64,000 bases of DNA from contig JAUJOZ010000001.1 of NCBI GenBank assembly GCA_030447415.1, positions 389,430 through 453,429 on the forward strand, written 5' to 3'. The stretch is from Thermomicrobiales bacterium (GTDB lineage: Bacteria > Chloroflexota > Chloroflexia > Thermomicrobiales > UBA6265). Numbering within the stretch: the stretch's first letter is position 1; each line of letters starts with the position of its first letter. This document shows, piece after piece, positions 28,664 through 38,199 of the stretch. Both the position numbers and the translations under genes were made by a program. Under the pieces are notes generated by a model. The model saw nothing but the letters and a program-made list of their open reading frames with translations, was not told the DNA's origin and made no database searches.

Positions 28664-28764
28664 TCGCGCATCAGCCCAGAGCAACGACGGTCCCGGCGCC
28701 CGGCGGGATACCGCCGGCTGATCGCTGGATGGCGCCGGCGATGCATTCGCCAAGGGAGCCCCGC

Positions 28765-30012
28765 ATGGCCTTGAATCTCGCCGCCGCCAATCCGGAGGTC
28801 GCGGAGCTGGTCGCGCCGACCGCCCCGGCCCTGCCGGACGCGCACGGCCGCTTCGGACAGTTCGGCGGACAGTACGCGCCGGAAACGTTGATGCCGGCAC
28901 TGGCGGAGCTGAACGCGGCCTACACCGCGGCCCGGCGCGACCCCGACTTCCAGGCCGAGATCGACCGCCTGTCCCGCGACTATGTCGGGCGGCCGACGCC
29001 GCTCTACCTCGCGTCGAACCTGTCGGGGCACGGCGCGGCGCGCATCTATCTCAAGCGCGAGGATCTGGCCCACACCGGCGCCCACAAGATCAACAACGCC
29101 CTCGGCCAGGGGCTGCTCGCCAAGCGGATGGGCAAGCGGCGGATCATTGCCGAGACCGGGGCCGGCCAGCATGGGGTCGCCACGGCGACGGTCTGTGCCC
29201 TCCTTGGGTTGGAGTGCGTCGTCTACATGGGCGACGTCGACATTGCTCGCCAGGCGCCCAACGTCTTCCGGATGAAGCTGCTCGGCGCCGAGGTTCGCCC
29301 CGTGAGCTCGGGTAGCCGGACCCTCAAGGACGCCACCAATGAGGCGATCCGCGACTGGGTCACCAATGTCGAGACGACCTTCTACATCATCGGCTCCGTG
29401 GTCGGGATGCACCCGTACCCGATGCTGGTGCGCGACTTCCAGGCCGTCATCGGCCACGAGACGAAGGGGCAGTGCCTGGCGCAGATTGGGCGTCTACCGG
29501 ATGCCATCGTCGCCTGCGTCGGCGGCGGCTCCAACGCGATGGGCATCTTCTACCCCTTTCTCCACGACCGCGAGGTCGAGCTGGTCGGCGTCGAGGCGGC
29601 TGGGCACGGGATTGCCTCGGGGCAGCATTCCGCCCGTCTCGTCGCGGGACGCGTCGGGGTGCTGCACGGCTCCCGCTCCTACCTCCTCCAGGACGAGCAC
29701 GGGCAGGTGCTGGAAGCGCACTCGATCTCGGCCGGGCTCGACTACCCCGGCGTCGGCCCGGAGCATTCCTACTTAAAGGACACCGGCCGCGCCCGCTACG
29801 TCGGCATTACCGACCACGAGGCGATGGAAGGCTTCCAGGCTCTCTGCCGGTCGGAAGGGATCATCCCGGCGCTGGAGTCGGCCCACGCCGTCGCGTACGC
29901 GCTGCGCCTTGCCGGCGAGCGGCCGGCGACACAGGCGATCGTGGTCAACCTCTCGGGTCGCGGCGACAAGGATCTGCAGACGGCGGCGACGGCCCTGGGG
30001 ATGGCGCTGTGA
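28765..30012 (+). CDS. trpB: Tryptophan synthase beta subunit
   Basis: 415 residues from ATG 28765, preferred because AAGGGAG precedes it (ATGs at 28729 and 28741 lack a site). Condenses indole with serine using pyridoxal phosphate. Visible: [19 protein letters not shown], the PLP lysine in [31 protein letters not shown], the phosphate-binding GGGSNAMG, and the C-terminal GRGDKD. Overlaps trpA (GTGA), so the two subunits are made together. Confidence 0.97.
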   Translation: MALNLAAANPEVAELVAPTAPALPDAHGRFGQFGGQYAPETLMPALAELNAAYTAARRDPDFQAEIDRLSRDYVGRPTPLYLASNLSGHGAARIYLKREDLAHTGAHKINNALGQGLLAKRMGKRRIIAETGAGQHGVATATVCALLGLECVVYMGDVDIARQAPNVFRMKLLGAEVRPVSSGSRTLKDATNEAIRDWVTNVETTFYIIGSVVGMHPYPMLVRDFQAVIGHETKGQCLAQIGRLPDAIVACVGGGSNAMGIFYPFLHDREVELVGVEAAGHGIASGQHSARLVAGRVGVLHGSRSYLLQDEHGQVLEAHSISAGLDYPGVGPEHSYLKDTGRARYVGITDHEAMEGFQALCRSEGIIPALESAHAVAYALRLAGERPATQAIVVNLSGRGDKDLQTAATALGMAL

Positions 30013-30932
30013 GCGCGACGGAGACGGCGACGGCCGCCGTGTCGTCTCTCGCCTCCCCTTGCTGCCCCAGCCCTGGAGGGGACGCGGTCGTCTCTCCCCA
30101 AGATTCGGCCACCGGGGGGGCGACAACGCCCAGTCGGATCGCCGCGGCTTTTGCGTGGTCCAAGGCGGAGGGGCGGACCGCGCTGATCCCGTACGTGACC
30201 GCCGGTTACCCGAGCCTGGCCATGACCGAGGCGTTGGTGCCGGCGCTCGTCGCGGGCGGCGCCGATCTGGTCGAGATCGGCGTTCCTTTCTCCGACCCGC
30301 TGGCCGACGGCGCCACGATCCAGCGCACCAGCCAGGCGGCCCTCGCCAACGGGGTCCGACTGACCGATTGCCTGGCGGTCGGCCGCCGCTTGCGGCAGGA
30401 GCACGGGGTCGAGGTGCCGCTCATCCTGATGGGCTACTACAACCCGATCCTCCAGTACGGCCCGGAGCGATTCGCGGCCGACAGCGCCACGGCCGGTATC
30501 GACGGCTTCATCGTGCCGGACCTGCCGACCGAGGAGAGCGACGAGCTACTCGCCGCTTGCCGCCGCCACGGTCGCGACCTCATCTACCTCGTCGCCCCGA
30601 CCTCGACCGAGGAGCGGATCGAGGAAGTGGCCAAGCGTTCCAGCGGCTTCGTCTACTGCGTGTCCCTCACCGGCGTCACCGGCGCCCGCGACGCGCTCCC
30701 CGATTTGGCAGGGTACGTCGCCCGCGTGCGGTGCCACACGGACCTGCCGCTTGCCATCGGCTTCGGCATCTCCACCGCGGCGCATGTCCGTGAGGTCGGC
30801 GAGGTCGCCGACGGCGCGATCGTCGCCAGCGCCCTCATCAATCACCTCGATCGCTTCCCGGAGGCCGAGCAGCCGGCGGCGGCCAGCGCCTTCGTGCGCG
30901 AGCTGCGCGGCGATCCGTCGCCGGGAACGTGA
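30009..30932 (+). CDS. trpA: Tryptophan synthase alpha subunit
   Basis: 307 residues from the GTG overlapping the trpB stop. Cleaves indole-3-glycerol phosphate to indole. The catalytic Glu sits in [19 protein letters not shown] and the catalytic Asp in [11 protein letters not shown]; phosphate loops at GVTGAR and IGFGIST. About 40 extra residues of low-complexity Ala/Ser/Gly sequence precede the conserved [20 protein letters not shown], so either the tail is real or a later start (none with a good site) is used. Confidence 0.95.
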   Translation: MSATETATAAVSSLASPCCPSPGGDAVVSPQDSATGGATTPSRIAAAFAWSKAEGRTALIPYVTAGYPSLAMTEALVPALVAGGADLVEIGVPFSDPLADGATIQRTSQAALANGVRLTDCLAVGRRLRQEHGVEVPLILMGYYNPILQYGPERFAADSATAGIDGFIVPDLPTEESDELLAACRRHGRDLIYLVAPTSTEERIEEVAKRSSGFVYCVSLTGVTGARDALPDLAGYVARVRCHTDLPLAIGFGISTAAHVREVGEVADGAIVASALINHLDRFPEAEQPAAASAFVRELRGDPSPGT

Positions 30933-31152
30933 TCGCTGGGTCGTCCCCGGGAGCCCGGCACGCTTGTCTTCCCTCTACCGCCCTCGGGAAGCGGCTCCTC
31001 GCCCTCGTTCCGGGCGCGTTGCGTCTGGCCGGGGGTGACGCGACCGTGCGAGCGGACGTTCGGCGCCCCGGCCTCGTTCGGGTGGATGGCGCCCGCACGA
31101 CCCGGACGGCGGCGTTATCACTGATCTCCCGGACCTGGTCGGCCAGAGCCTG
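30933..31152. other. Intergenic, partly belonging to nagZ
   Basis: 220 bases. The last about 45 bases encode TDLPDLVGQSL in the nagZ frame, which looks like the native N-terminus but has no usual start codon. No terminator seen after trpA. Confidence 0.4.
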
Positions 31153-32684
31153 ATGCTCCAGTTCGAGGGACCGGAGCTGACGTCCGAGGTCCGCGCGGCG
31201 CTGCGGCGCATCCGGCCGTGCGGGGTCGTCCTCTCCTCCGCCAACATCCGGTCCCCCGAGCAGGTGTCGGCGCTTTGCCGCGACCTCCAGGCGGAAGCGC
31301 GAACGCTCGGCCTGCCACCGCTGCTGATCGCCGTCGACCAGGAGGGGGGCACCGTCAGCCGCCTGCCGGAGCCGTTCGTCACGGTGCCCAGTTCGATGGC
31401 CCAGGCGGCGACCGGCGATACGGAAGCGGCCGAGCGCTGCGCGATCATCTCCGGCCGGCAACTGCGGTCGGTCGGGATCGCGATGAACTTCGCGCCCGTG
31501 CTCGACGTCAACAACCAGCCGGCCAATCCGGTAATCCGGACGCGGTCGTTCGGAGACGACGCCGCCTCCGTCACCCGCTTCGGTCTCGCCGCGGTGCGCG
31601 GCTACGCGGCGGTGGACGTCATCGCGACGGTCAAGCACTTCCCGGGGCACGGCGATACCGATGTCGACTCTCACCACGGGTTGCCGGTCGTGTCGCACGA
31701 CGTGGCGCACCATCAGGCGCCGGAACTGGCGCCGTTCGTCGCCGCCATCGCGGCCGGCGTCCCGGCCGTCATGACCGCCCACATCGTCTTCCCGGCGCTC
31801 GACGAGCAGCTCGCCACCCTCTCTCGCCGAATCCTGACCGGATTGCTTCGGGAGGAGCTCGGATTCGACGGGCTGATCGTCACCGACGCGATGGACATGG
31901 GCGCGATCGTCGCCCGCTACGGCTCGGCGGCCGCCGCCGTCGCCGCCAAGGCGGCCGGTGCGGACGTGGTGGAGATGGTCGACACGCTGGACACACAGAT
32001 CGCCGCGGCCGACGCCCTGCGCGAGGCAGCCGCGGCGGGGGGAGTCCCCCGGTCCTGCTTCGAGGCGACGGCGCGCCGTCTCGCCGCGCTTCGCACCCGG
32101 TACCGCATCGACCACGACGTTCCGCCTCCGTCCCGTCCCGTCCCGACCCCGCCCTCGCCGACGAAGCGCTGGCGATCGCGCGGCGGGGCATCACCCTCCT
32201 TCGTGGGGGCGGGAGGCTGCCACTCGCGGCCGATGCCCATTTGGCAGTGATCGACTGTCAACGCGCCCGCTCCTCGATAGCGGAGGACCCGGTCGACCGG
32301 GCGGCCGTGCTGCGCGACGCCGTCACCGCGGCGTTCCCGCGCGCCGTCTCGGCGACGGTGGCGGCGGAACCGGTCCCGGCGGAGCTGGAACGAGCACGCG
32401 CGCTGACCGAGGGATGCGACGCGATCCTGCTAGTGACCCGAGACGCGGAGCAGGTCGAGCACCATGCGCGGCTCGGCCGGGAACTCGTGATGGGGCCGCG
32501 ACCGCTGGTGCACGCCGCCGTCCGCGCTCCCTTCGACGCGCACCTCTTCCCTGGCGCAGCGGCAACCCTCCTGACGTACGGCGATCCGCCCGTCTCCCTG
32601 CGGGCGCTGGTCGACGTCCTTGCCGGCCGAGCCCAGGCACACGGGATCCCTCCGGTGACCCTGCCTGGTCCGCCTGTGGCGTGA
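31153..32684 (+). CDS. nagZ: Beta-N-acetylhexosaminidase-like GH3 protein (frameshifted at a TCCCG repeat)
   Basis: GH3 N-domain with AVDQEGGTVSRLPEPF, the catalytic-loop KHFPGHGDTDVDSHHGLP and AHIVFPALDEQLATLS, IVTDAMDMGAI, as in NagZ-type enzymes that remove GlcNAc during peptidoglycan recycling. At 32131-32145 three copies of TCCCG put the C-terminal half (ALADEALAIARRGITLLRGG, then an alpha/beta C-domain to 32684) in another frame. Removing one 5-base copy restores a 508-residue protein. About 12 native residues may lie upstream of the ATG. C-terminal GH3 domains occur in longer NagZ relatives. Confidence 0.78.
32131..32145. repeat. (TCCCG)3 microsatellite at the nagZ frame break
   Basis: Three perfect tandem copies of a 5-base unit. 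Loss or gain of one unit moves the reading frame, and two units would make nagZ continuous. Confidence 0.8.
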
Positions 32685-32871
32685 CCGTGCGATGAGGAAA
32701 GTCGGGCGTGTATGATTTCCCGGCAAGGACGCATGACCGGGCAGCGCCGCCCGGGGCGAGACCGTCACCGTGCCACGCCACGGCCGAAACGGGCGACGGT
32801 GCATGTGGTTGCGCGCACGATCGGCCCCTGGTGGTCCTTCCGGATGAGTCGAGGAGTGGAGAGTCGTCCGC

Positions 32872-33354
32872 ATGTCCATCCGACCCAACGGCGCCCCGAG
32901 CGGCGAGGCGACGGATCCGACGCCTCGACTCGTCTGCCGGGGTCTGCGCGGCGCGACCACCGCGGAGGCGAACACGGCCGAGGACATTCTGGAAGCGACC
33001 GCGGAGTTGCTGACGGCGCTGGTCCGCCTCAACGACCTGCGGTCGGACGACATCGTCAGCGCCATCTTCACGACGACGCCCGACCTCAACGCGACGTTTC
33101 CGGCGCTGGCGCGGGAGGGTCTCGACTGGTCGGAGGTCCCGCTGCTGTGCGGACACGAGATGGCGGTGCCGGGGGCGCTGGAGCGGGTCGTCCGCGTGCT
33201 GCTCCACGTCAACACCACCCGCTCGCCCTCGGAGGTCCGCCACGTCTATCTCAAGGGCGCCGGTGAGCTGCGACCGGGTTGGGCCGTCTCCGAAGAGGAG
33301 CTAGCCACCCTCCTGGGTCGTCCCGCTCCCGTCACGACCGGAGGCACGCCGTGA
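32872..33354 (+). CDS. aroH: Chorismate mutase, AroH class
   Basis: 160 residues. Converts chorismate to prephenate for tyrosine and phenylalanine. The AroH trimer fold is recognised from CRGLRGATTAEANTAEDILE, TALVRLNDLRSDDIVSAIFT, TTPDLNATFPALAREGLDW, EMAVPGALERVVRVLLHVNT and the closing HVYLKGAGELRP. The 25 residues before CRGLRG are longer than in Bacillus AroH. It lies 97 bases ahead of the DAHP synthase gene, completing an aromatic amino acid block with trpBA. Confidence 0.93.
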   Translation: MSIRPNGAPSGEATDPTPRLVCRGLRGATTAEANTAEDILEATAELLTALVRLNDLRSDDIVSAIFTTTPDLNATFPALAREGLDWSEVPLLCGHEMAVPGALERVVRVLLHVNTTRSPSEVRHVYLKGAGELRPGWAVSEEELATLLGRPAPVTTGGTP

Positions 33355-33451
33355 CTCGCCCGCAGGGCGCAGCACGTAGCCAGGGTGCAGCAAGCAGCGC
33401 CCCGACGAGCGACCGTCGATCCTCGACTTCCGACCCGCTGGGAGGTACCAC

Positions 33452-34495
33452 GTGATCATCGTCATGGAGCGCGGGGCGACCCGCGAGCAGGTCGACGACA
33501 TCGTCGCCCGCGTGCGTGAGCTCGGGCTCGGCGCCCACCTCTCTGAGGGAGAGGAGCGGACCATCGTCGGCGTCGTCGGATCCCCCTTGCCGCCGACGCT
33601 GGACGAGCAGTTGGAGATCCACGCCGGCGTCGAGCAGGTGGTTCGCATCACGAAGAAGTACAAGCTGTCCGGATGGGACTTCCGCCCGCAGAAGACACAG
33701 ATCCGGGTCAGGGACGTGGTGATCGGCGGGGACGAGGTGACGATCATCGCCGGCCCCTGCTCGGTCGAGAGCGAGGAGCAGACGGTCGAGACGGCGCGGG
33801 CAGTCAAGGCCGCCGGCGCGAGAATGCTGCGCGGGGGGGCCTACAAGCCGCGCACCTCGCCCTACGAGTTTCGCGGTCTGGGGCGGCGAGGACTGGAGAT
33901 CCTGGCGCTGGCGCGGGAAGAGACCGGCCTGCCGGTGATCACCGAGGTGATGACCCCGGCCGACATCGCGGAGGTCCACGCCTACACCGACGTGTTCCAG
34001 GTCGGCGCTCGCAACGCCCAGAACTACCTGCTGCTGGAGGAGATCGGCAAGGCCGGCAAACCGGTGATGCTCAAGCGGGGCCTATCCATGCAGCTGGAGG
34101 AGTGGCTGCTGGCCGCAGAGTACGTGATGTCGCAGGGCAATCCGGACGTCATCCTCTGCGAGCGAGGTATCCGTACCTTCGAACCGGCCACCCGCAACAC
34201 CCTCGACGTCAGCGCCGTCCCGGTGATCCAGGGGATGTCGCACCTGCCGGTCTTTGTCGACCCAAGCCACGCGGCCGGCAAACGGGCGCTGGTGCCGTCG
34301 CTGGCGTTGGCCGGCATCGCCGCCGGGGCCGACGGGCTGATGATCGAGGTGCACCCCAGCCCCGACCACGCGCTGTCCGATGGCGCCCAATCGCTGACCT
34401 TCGCCGAGTTCGCCGCCCTCACGCCTCGCATCGCCGCCGTCGCCCAGGCGGTCGGCCGCAGCCTGCCGGTGGTGGACGCGGTAGTGTCGGTCTAG
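33452..34495 (+). CDS. aroF: 3-deoxy-7-phosphoheptulonate synthase (type I-beta)
   Basis: 347 residues from GTG 33452. First step of the shikimate pathway, joining erythrose 4-phosphate and phosphoenolpyruvate. An N-terminal ferredoxin-like domain (about 1-70, IIVMERGATREQVDDIVARV) is the usual regulatory part of the I-beta group. The catalytic barrel shows IIAGPCSVES, AYKPRTSPYEFRG, VGARNAQNY, KRGLSMQLEEWLLAAEY and the metal-binding HLPVFVDPSHAAGKR. AroH upstream suggests shared transcription and perhaps physical partnership, known in some bacteria. Confidence 0.95.
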   Translation: MIIVMERGATREQVDDIVARVRELGLGAHLSEGEERTIVGVVGSPLPPTLDEQLEIHAGVEQVVRITKKYKLSGWDFRPQKTQIRVRDVVIGGDEVTIIAGPCSVESEEQTVETARAVKAAGARMLRGGAYKPRTSPYEFRGLGRRGLEILALAREETGLPVITEVMTPADIAEVHAYTDVFQVGARNAQNYLLLEEIGKAGKPVMLKRGLSMQLEEWLLAAEYVMSQGNPDVILCERGIRTFEPATRNTLDVSAVPVIQGMSHLPVFVDPSHAAGKRALVPSLALAGIAAGADGLMIEVHPSPDHALSDGAQSLTFAEFAALTPRIAAVAQAVGRSLPVVDAVVSV

Positions 34496-34534
34496 GGGTC
34501 GGCCGGCGCGTCGCAAGCGACACCCCTCAGTGAG

Positions 34535-34711
34535 CGGCCGAGATCCGGGCTTTTTGACCTCGACCCCGCCGATTATCTCGCTGGGACCCGTGAACCCGGC
34601 CCGGTCCTCAAACTGGCGCTCGATCTCGTGCCAGGTGTCGGCTCGCTCCGCCTCGGAGCCGCCGGCCAGCATCTGGCGCAGCGCGCTGAATGACTTCCAC
34701 TCGAACCGCAT
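34535..34711 (-). pseudogene. Possible SAM methyltransferase C-terminal fragment
   Basis: From an ATG at 34711 the minus strand reads RFEWKSFSALRQMLAGGSEA, then TWHEIERQFEDRAGFTGPSE and IIGGVEVK. The last part resembles the usual C-terminal end of class I methyltransferases (W-x-E-I...RFE...GF-x-GP-x-E...G). No methyltransferase core lies upstream. Weak evidence. Confidence 0.3.
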
Positions 34712-34972
34712 GGACTCGGCCGCGGACGGCGGGCGCGGCGGCGAAGAGATAACGCGCGTCTCGATCCTCTCGGAACCCGGCCCGTCGGTACTGCCGCCTC
34801 GAGCACCCCGGCTTCGCCCGCGCTGAACACACTGGGCGGACCGGGGAGCGGCGGCGGCAGTTGCGCGCGGCCGGATCGTCTGGCCCCGATAATGTCCCGG
34901 CCGACCCGGGCAGCCCGGCGCGACCCCAGGCACCGAGGTCGCCTTTCGAGTACACGGTCGAGAGGAGCACCC

Positions 34973-35482
34973 GTGTCCGAGAACCGACGCCGGCACCAGA
35001 GCCAGCAGATCCAGGAGCGCGCGACGTATGTCACGCTGATGGGCCTCTTCCTGGGCCTGTTCGGGGCGTTCGCGTCGCGCGTGCGTGGGAAGGACCGGCC
35101 GCTGGATTTGCGGCCGCTCGACGTGACGCTGCTGGGGTTGTCGACGTACCGGGCCGGCCGCCTCGCCGCTTATGACCGGGTCACCGAGCCGCTGCGCGAT
35201 CCGTTCACGGCGACCCAGCCGGACGAGTACGGCGCTGGCGAGAACGTGGTCGCCGAAGGAGTCGGGACGCGTAAGGCGATTGGCGAGCTGGTCTCCTGCC
35301 CGACGTGCGTCGGCACATGGGTCGCGGCCGGGTTGGTCTATGGCCTGCAGGTGGCCCCCGGGCCAACGCGCGTCCTCCTGGCGATCCTGGGTGCCACCGG
35401 CCTCGCCGAGCTGCTCAACGGTGCGAGTGAGGCGCTGACCTGGACCGGCAAGGCCGCGCGCAAGCAATCCTCCCCGGAGTGA
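34973..35482 (+). CDS. DUF1360 family membrane protein
   Basis: 169 residues from GTG 34973 with GAGAGGAG upstream. The N-terminal helix TYVTLMGLFLGLFGAFAS is followed by LDLRPLDVTLLGLSTYRAGR, the family hallmark CPTCVGTWVAAGLVYGLQ and a last helix. The family is found in spore-formers and Chloroflexota with no proven role. Inner membrane location expected. Confidence 0.82.
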   Translation: MSENRRRHQSQQIQERATYVTLMGLFLGLFGAFASRVRGKDRPLDLRPLDVTLLGLSTYRAGRLAAYDRVTEPLRDPFTATQPDEYGAGENVVAEGVGTRKAIGELVSCPTCVGTWVAAGLVYGLQVAPGPTRVLLAILGATGLAELLNGASEALTWTGKAARKQSSPE

Positions 35483-35591
35483 TGCCTTCGCTCGGGACGC
35501 CGGCGGCGGTCGCGCGGGCTACGGGAGGTCGACCGCGCAGGCTACGGGAGTGGCCCCACGGCCGACGCGACTTGGCCCAACCGGTACGGGC

Positions 35592-36593
35592 TCATTCCTT
35601 CTTTCTCAGTCCCACGACCCCGGCCGTCGCCACGGCGGCGGCGCCGGCGGCAAGCCAGCCGCGGTGGGTGGTGAGCCACCACTGCGGGCTCGTAGCCCGC
35701 GACCGGTCATCGAAGCTGCCGTGGGCGCCATGGTCGCCGGGGACCGGGTGCCACAGGTTGTGCGGGCGGTCGGGGTCGACGGGCGCGTCGGTCTGCTGCG
35801 CCTCGTAGTTGGTGCGGGCCAAGTAGCGGTCGAGGAGGCCGGGGACCAGCTTGTTGGCCAGGATCGCCAGGGTCGTGGGGGCACCGACGTAGACCTCGGG
35901 CCGGTTGTGGTCGGCGGCCCAGACGATCGCCTCGGCCGCGAGCTCGGGCTGGTAGATCGGCGGCACCGGCTGCGGGTGACGCGGCAGGCGGGTCTTGACC
36001 CAGCCGAACTGGGGCGTGTTGAGCGCCGGCAATTGCACCATCGTCAGGTGAACGTGGCTGCCGTCGTGGAGCAGCTCGGACCGCAGCGACTCGGTGAATC
36101 CTTGGATCGCGTGCTTCGCCCCGCAGTAGGCCGCCTGCAAGGGGATCGCGCGGTGGGCCAGGGCGGAGCCAACCTGGACGATGGCGCCGTGGTCGCGCGG
36201 CAGCATCCGGCGTAGCGCGGCCATCGTGCCATAGACCGTGCCCAGGTACGTGACCTCGGTTACGCGCCGGATCTCCTCCGGCCGCAGCTCCTTGACCGGG
36301 GAGAAGACCGACGCCATCGCATTGTTGACCCAGATGTCGATCGGTCCCAACTCCTCCTCGACCGCCGCGGCGGCCAACTCGACCTGGCTCGCGTCGGCGA
36401 CGTCAGCCGCCAGCACCAGCGCCCGGCCTCCGGCGGCCTCGACCTCCCGCCGCGCAGCCTCCAAGCCGTCCTCGCCGCGGGCGATCAGCCCGACGTGGGC
36501 ACCTCGCTGGGCGAAGGCCCGCGCGGTCGCGCGGCCGACATCCGCCGATGCACCGGTGACGACGACGACCTCGGGCCTCGTCGGTATGCTCAT
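35592..36593 (-). CDS. Short-chain dehydrogenase/reductase with C-terminal membrane anchor
   Basis: 333 residues, longer than the common 250. Rossmann start VVVTGASADVGRATARAFAQ (the third Gly of TGxxxGxG is replaced: GASADVG), NNA motif in WVNNAMASVFSP, catalytic Ser in VGSALAHR and Tyr-x-x-x-Lys in AAYCGAKHAIQGF. An extra C-terminal part ends in a hydrophobic helix (LAAGAAAVATAGVVGL) and KKE, so it is probably tethered to the membrane. Substrate unknown. Confidence 0.87.
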   Translation of the reverse strand: MSIPTRPEVVVVTGASADVGRATARAFAQRGAHVGLIARGEDGLEAARREVEAAGGRALVLAADVADASQVELAAAAVEEELGPIDIWVNNAMASVFSPVKELRPEEIRRVTEVTYLGTVYGTMAALRRMLPRDHGAIVQVGSALAHRAIPLQAAYCGAKHAIQGFTESLRSELLHDGSHVHLTMVQLPALNTPQFGWVKTRLPRHPQPVPPIYQPELAAEAIVWAADHNRPEVYVGAPTTLAILANKLVPGLLDRYLARTNYEAQQTDAPVDPDRPHNLWHPVPGDHGAHGSFDDRSRATSPQWWLTTHRGWLAAGAAAVATAGVVGLRKKE

Positions 36594-36734
36594 TCCCTAC
36601 GACTCCCTGGATTCGCTCGGGTGTCCCTGGGTCGGTTCGCCCGCAATATCGGTGCGCCCGGCCAAGACGTGCCTCGTCCCCGGGAGCCCGGTCCGGCTCT
36701 CCGGCCACCGTCACCCGGAGGGTATCCGACAACC

Positions 36735-37000
36735 CGACCCGGCCGGAGAATGGCGGTGTCGTCCTGGCAGCGTTGCCGGCCGAGGGTCAGGGTGGTGGGT
36801 CCCAGGCGACAGAAGCCGCCGCGGTCGGCGTCGAGCAGCGCACCGAAGACGCTTGGGTCGTCGTAGTCCGGTAGGCAGAGCCAGCCGATCGCGCCGCACG
36901 GCCGCGCTGATCGCGGCCGTTCGGCGGTCGTCGACCACGCCGTGCCGCTCGATCGGCGGGTAGGCGACGAACGGGGGGCGGCGGTCACGGGACCTCTTGC
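36735..37000 (-). pseudogene. GH15 glucoamylase/trehalase N-terminal remnant
   Basis: In two frames the minus strand reads FVAYPPIERHGVVDDRRTAA and then IGWLCLPDYDDPSVFGALLD, ADRGGFCRLGPTTLTLGRQR, DDTAIL. This is the conserved start of GH15 enzymes (IEDHGVIGDxxTAALV...IDWLCxPxFDSPSVFAALLD). The frame breaks near 36905 and homology stops near 36735 next to the SDR gene; the catalytic barrel is absent. A deletion remnant of an alpha-glucan or trehalose hydrolase gene. Confidence 0.6.
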
Positions 37001-37197
37001 TGACCCGGCCCGCGCCGGGACGTCGTCGTGACCAGCGCCAGGCGGTGAGAGGTGGGCGGAATAGCCGGACGGCAGGATGCCGCGGGCGTCACGTTGCGCA
37101 CGTTGTCTCGGTCACGAAGCCGAGCGCGTCCGTGTTTGTCCAGCGGCGGGCAAGGGCAGCACCCATGGTGTCACCCGATCCGATTCGGTGCACAGTG

Positions 37198-37233
37198 CAA
37201 GCGCCGCTGTCGCCTCTGCGACAGCGGCGCTTG
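37198..37233 (-). terminator. Perfect 16-bp hairpin
   Basis: CAAGCGCCGCTGTCGC and its exact complement with a CTCT loop. It lies about 107 bases past the stop of the minus-strand ferritin-like gene and ahead of the GH15 remnant. Strong enough to terminate without a T run, or to act as a protein-binding site. Confidence 0.5.
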
Positions 37234-37339
37234 GGTCTGGTGCCAATCGTCGAAGCCGGTGATCGTCGCAGAAAGGGTGTCGCTGGGGAAGTCGAGCGCG
37301 GCGGCTCCCGTCGGGGATGACGGACGCCGCCGCCGATCG

Positions 37340-38089
37340 CTACGCCTCCGGCGTCCCTTCATCTTCCGCCTCACCCTCGTCCTCGGTCTCGCCCTCGGCG
37401 CCGAGGAACGGTGCGGCGATCTCCAGGACCTCGTCCGGCGTCAATGGCTCGTCGAAGGCGGCCGGGAACGGGTCGGCGTCGTTGAGGAGGTTGAGGTAAG
37501 CGGCGTGGCGCGCCTCGACACCGTGGATCGTCAAGGCTGCAGTCAGGAGTTCGTCCTCCTCGATCAGGTACTGGGCCGCCCCGGTGTAGGCGCTAACGCC
37601 GGTGTTCTCCAGCGCCTGGGCGGTGGCGAGGAACGCGGTCGCGTCCTCGGTCGCCTCGCCGAAGTCGTACTCCGCCTCGGCCTCAACCGGCTCACCGCCG
37701 AGCTGGTCGATGACGGCGGTCAACGTGTCGACGTGCTCGGCCTCGTTGTTGCGGATCTCGGTCAGGTAGTCGAAGACCGACTCCTGGAAGCCGAGGTCGA
37801 CGAAGGCTTGGACACCCAAGGCGTCGAGACCCTGGGCGTAGAACGTCGCCTCCAGGTGCTCCAGGGTCAGCGCGTAGTTCAGCACGTCGACGGGGCTCTC
37901 GAAGGGTGATTCCCCGCCCTCTGGCGTCCCGTCCTGCGCCAGCACCGACAGCCGCGCACGGCCGACCAGCAGCATCGCCAACGCTCCACCACCCGCCAGC
38001 CTGGCCGAACCGTGCATCAGGTCGCGGCGCGACGCCGGCCGCCGCGCCTCCGTCACCGCGTCGAGCATCCGTCCATCGGTACGCTGCAT
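37340..38089 (-). CDS. Tat-exported ferritin-like protein (copy 2)
   Basis: 249 residues with AAGGAG upstream. Twin-arginine leader (SRRDLMHGSARLAGGGALAM). The mature part is a ferritin-like four-helix bundle: DVLNYALTLEHLEATFYAQG (Glu at metal position), LTEIRNNEAEHVDTLTAVID (E-x-x-H), and a later VEARHAAYLNLL (E-x-R-H). This is the pattern of the Ferritin_2 group, which binds two metals outside the cell; the reaction is unknown. Ends in a Glu/Asp-rich tail. Paralogue of the gene immediately upstream, 110 bases away. Confidence 0.85.
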   Translation of the reverse strand: MQRTDGRMLDAVTEARRPASRRDLMHGSARLAGGGALAMLLVGRARLSVLAQDGTPEGGESPFESPVDVLNYALTLEHLEATFYAQGLDALGVQAFVDLGFQESVFDYLTEIRNNEAEHVDTLTAVIDQLGGEPVEAEAEYDFGEATEDATAFLATAQALENTGVSAYTGAAQYLIEEDELLTAALTIHGVEARHAAYLNLLNDADPFPAAFDEPLTPDEVLEIAAPFLGAEGETEDEGEAEDEGTPEA

Positions 38090-38199
38090 GTCGTTCTTCT
38101 CCTTGTCCGCGAGCGGCCGTGCCGACCGCGTTTCGTCGTCGATTCCCGAACGATCTCCTGGGCTATCCGGCGCGAGCTTCGGCGCGCGGTGCCCGGGAG

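Noticed and set aside
28664..28764. Tryptophan attenuator or T-box ahead of trpB
   Set aside because: No run of Trp codons in a leader frame and no T-box sequence was seen.
34082..35467. 461-codon minus-strand frame opposite aroF and DUF1360
   Set aside because: Shadow of two real genes; only the short stretch at 34535-34711 falls outside them and was kept as a weak fragment.
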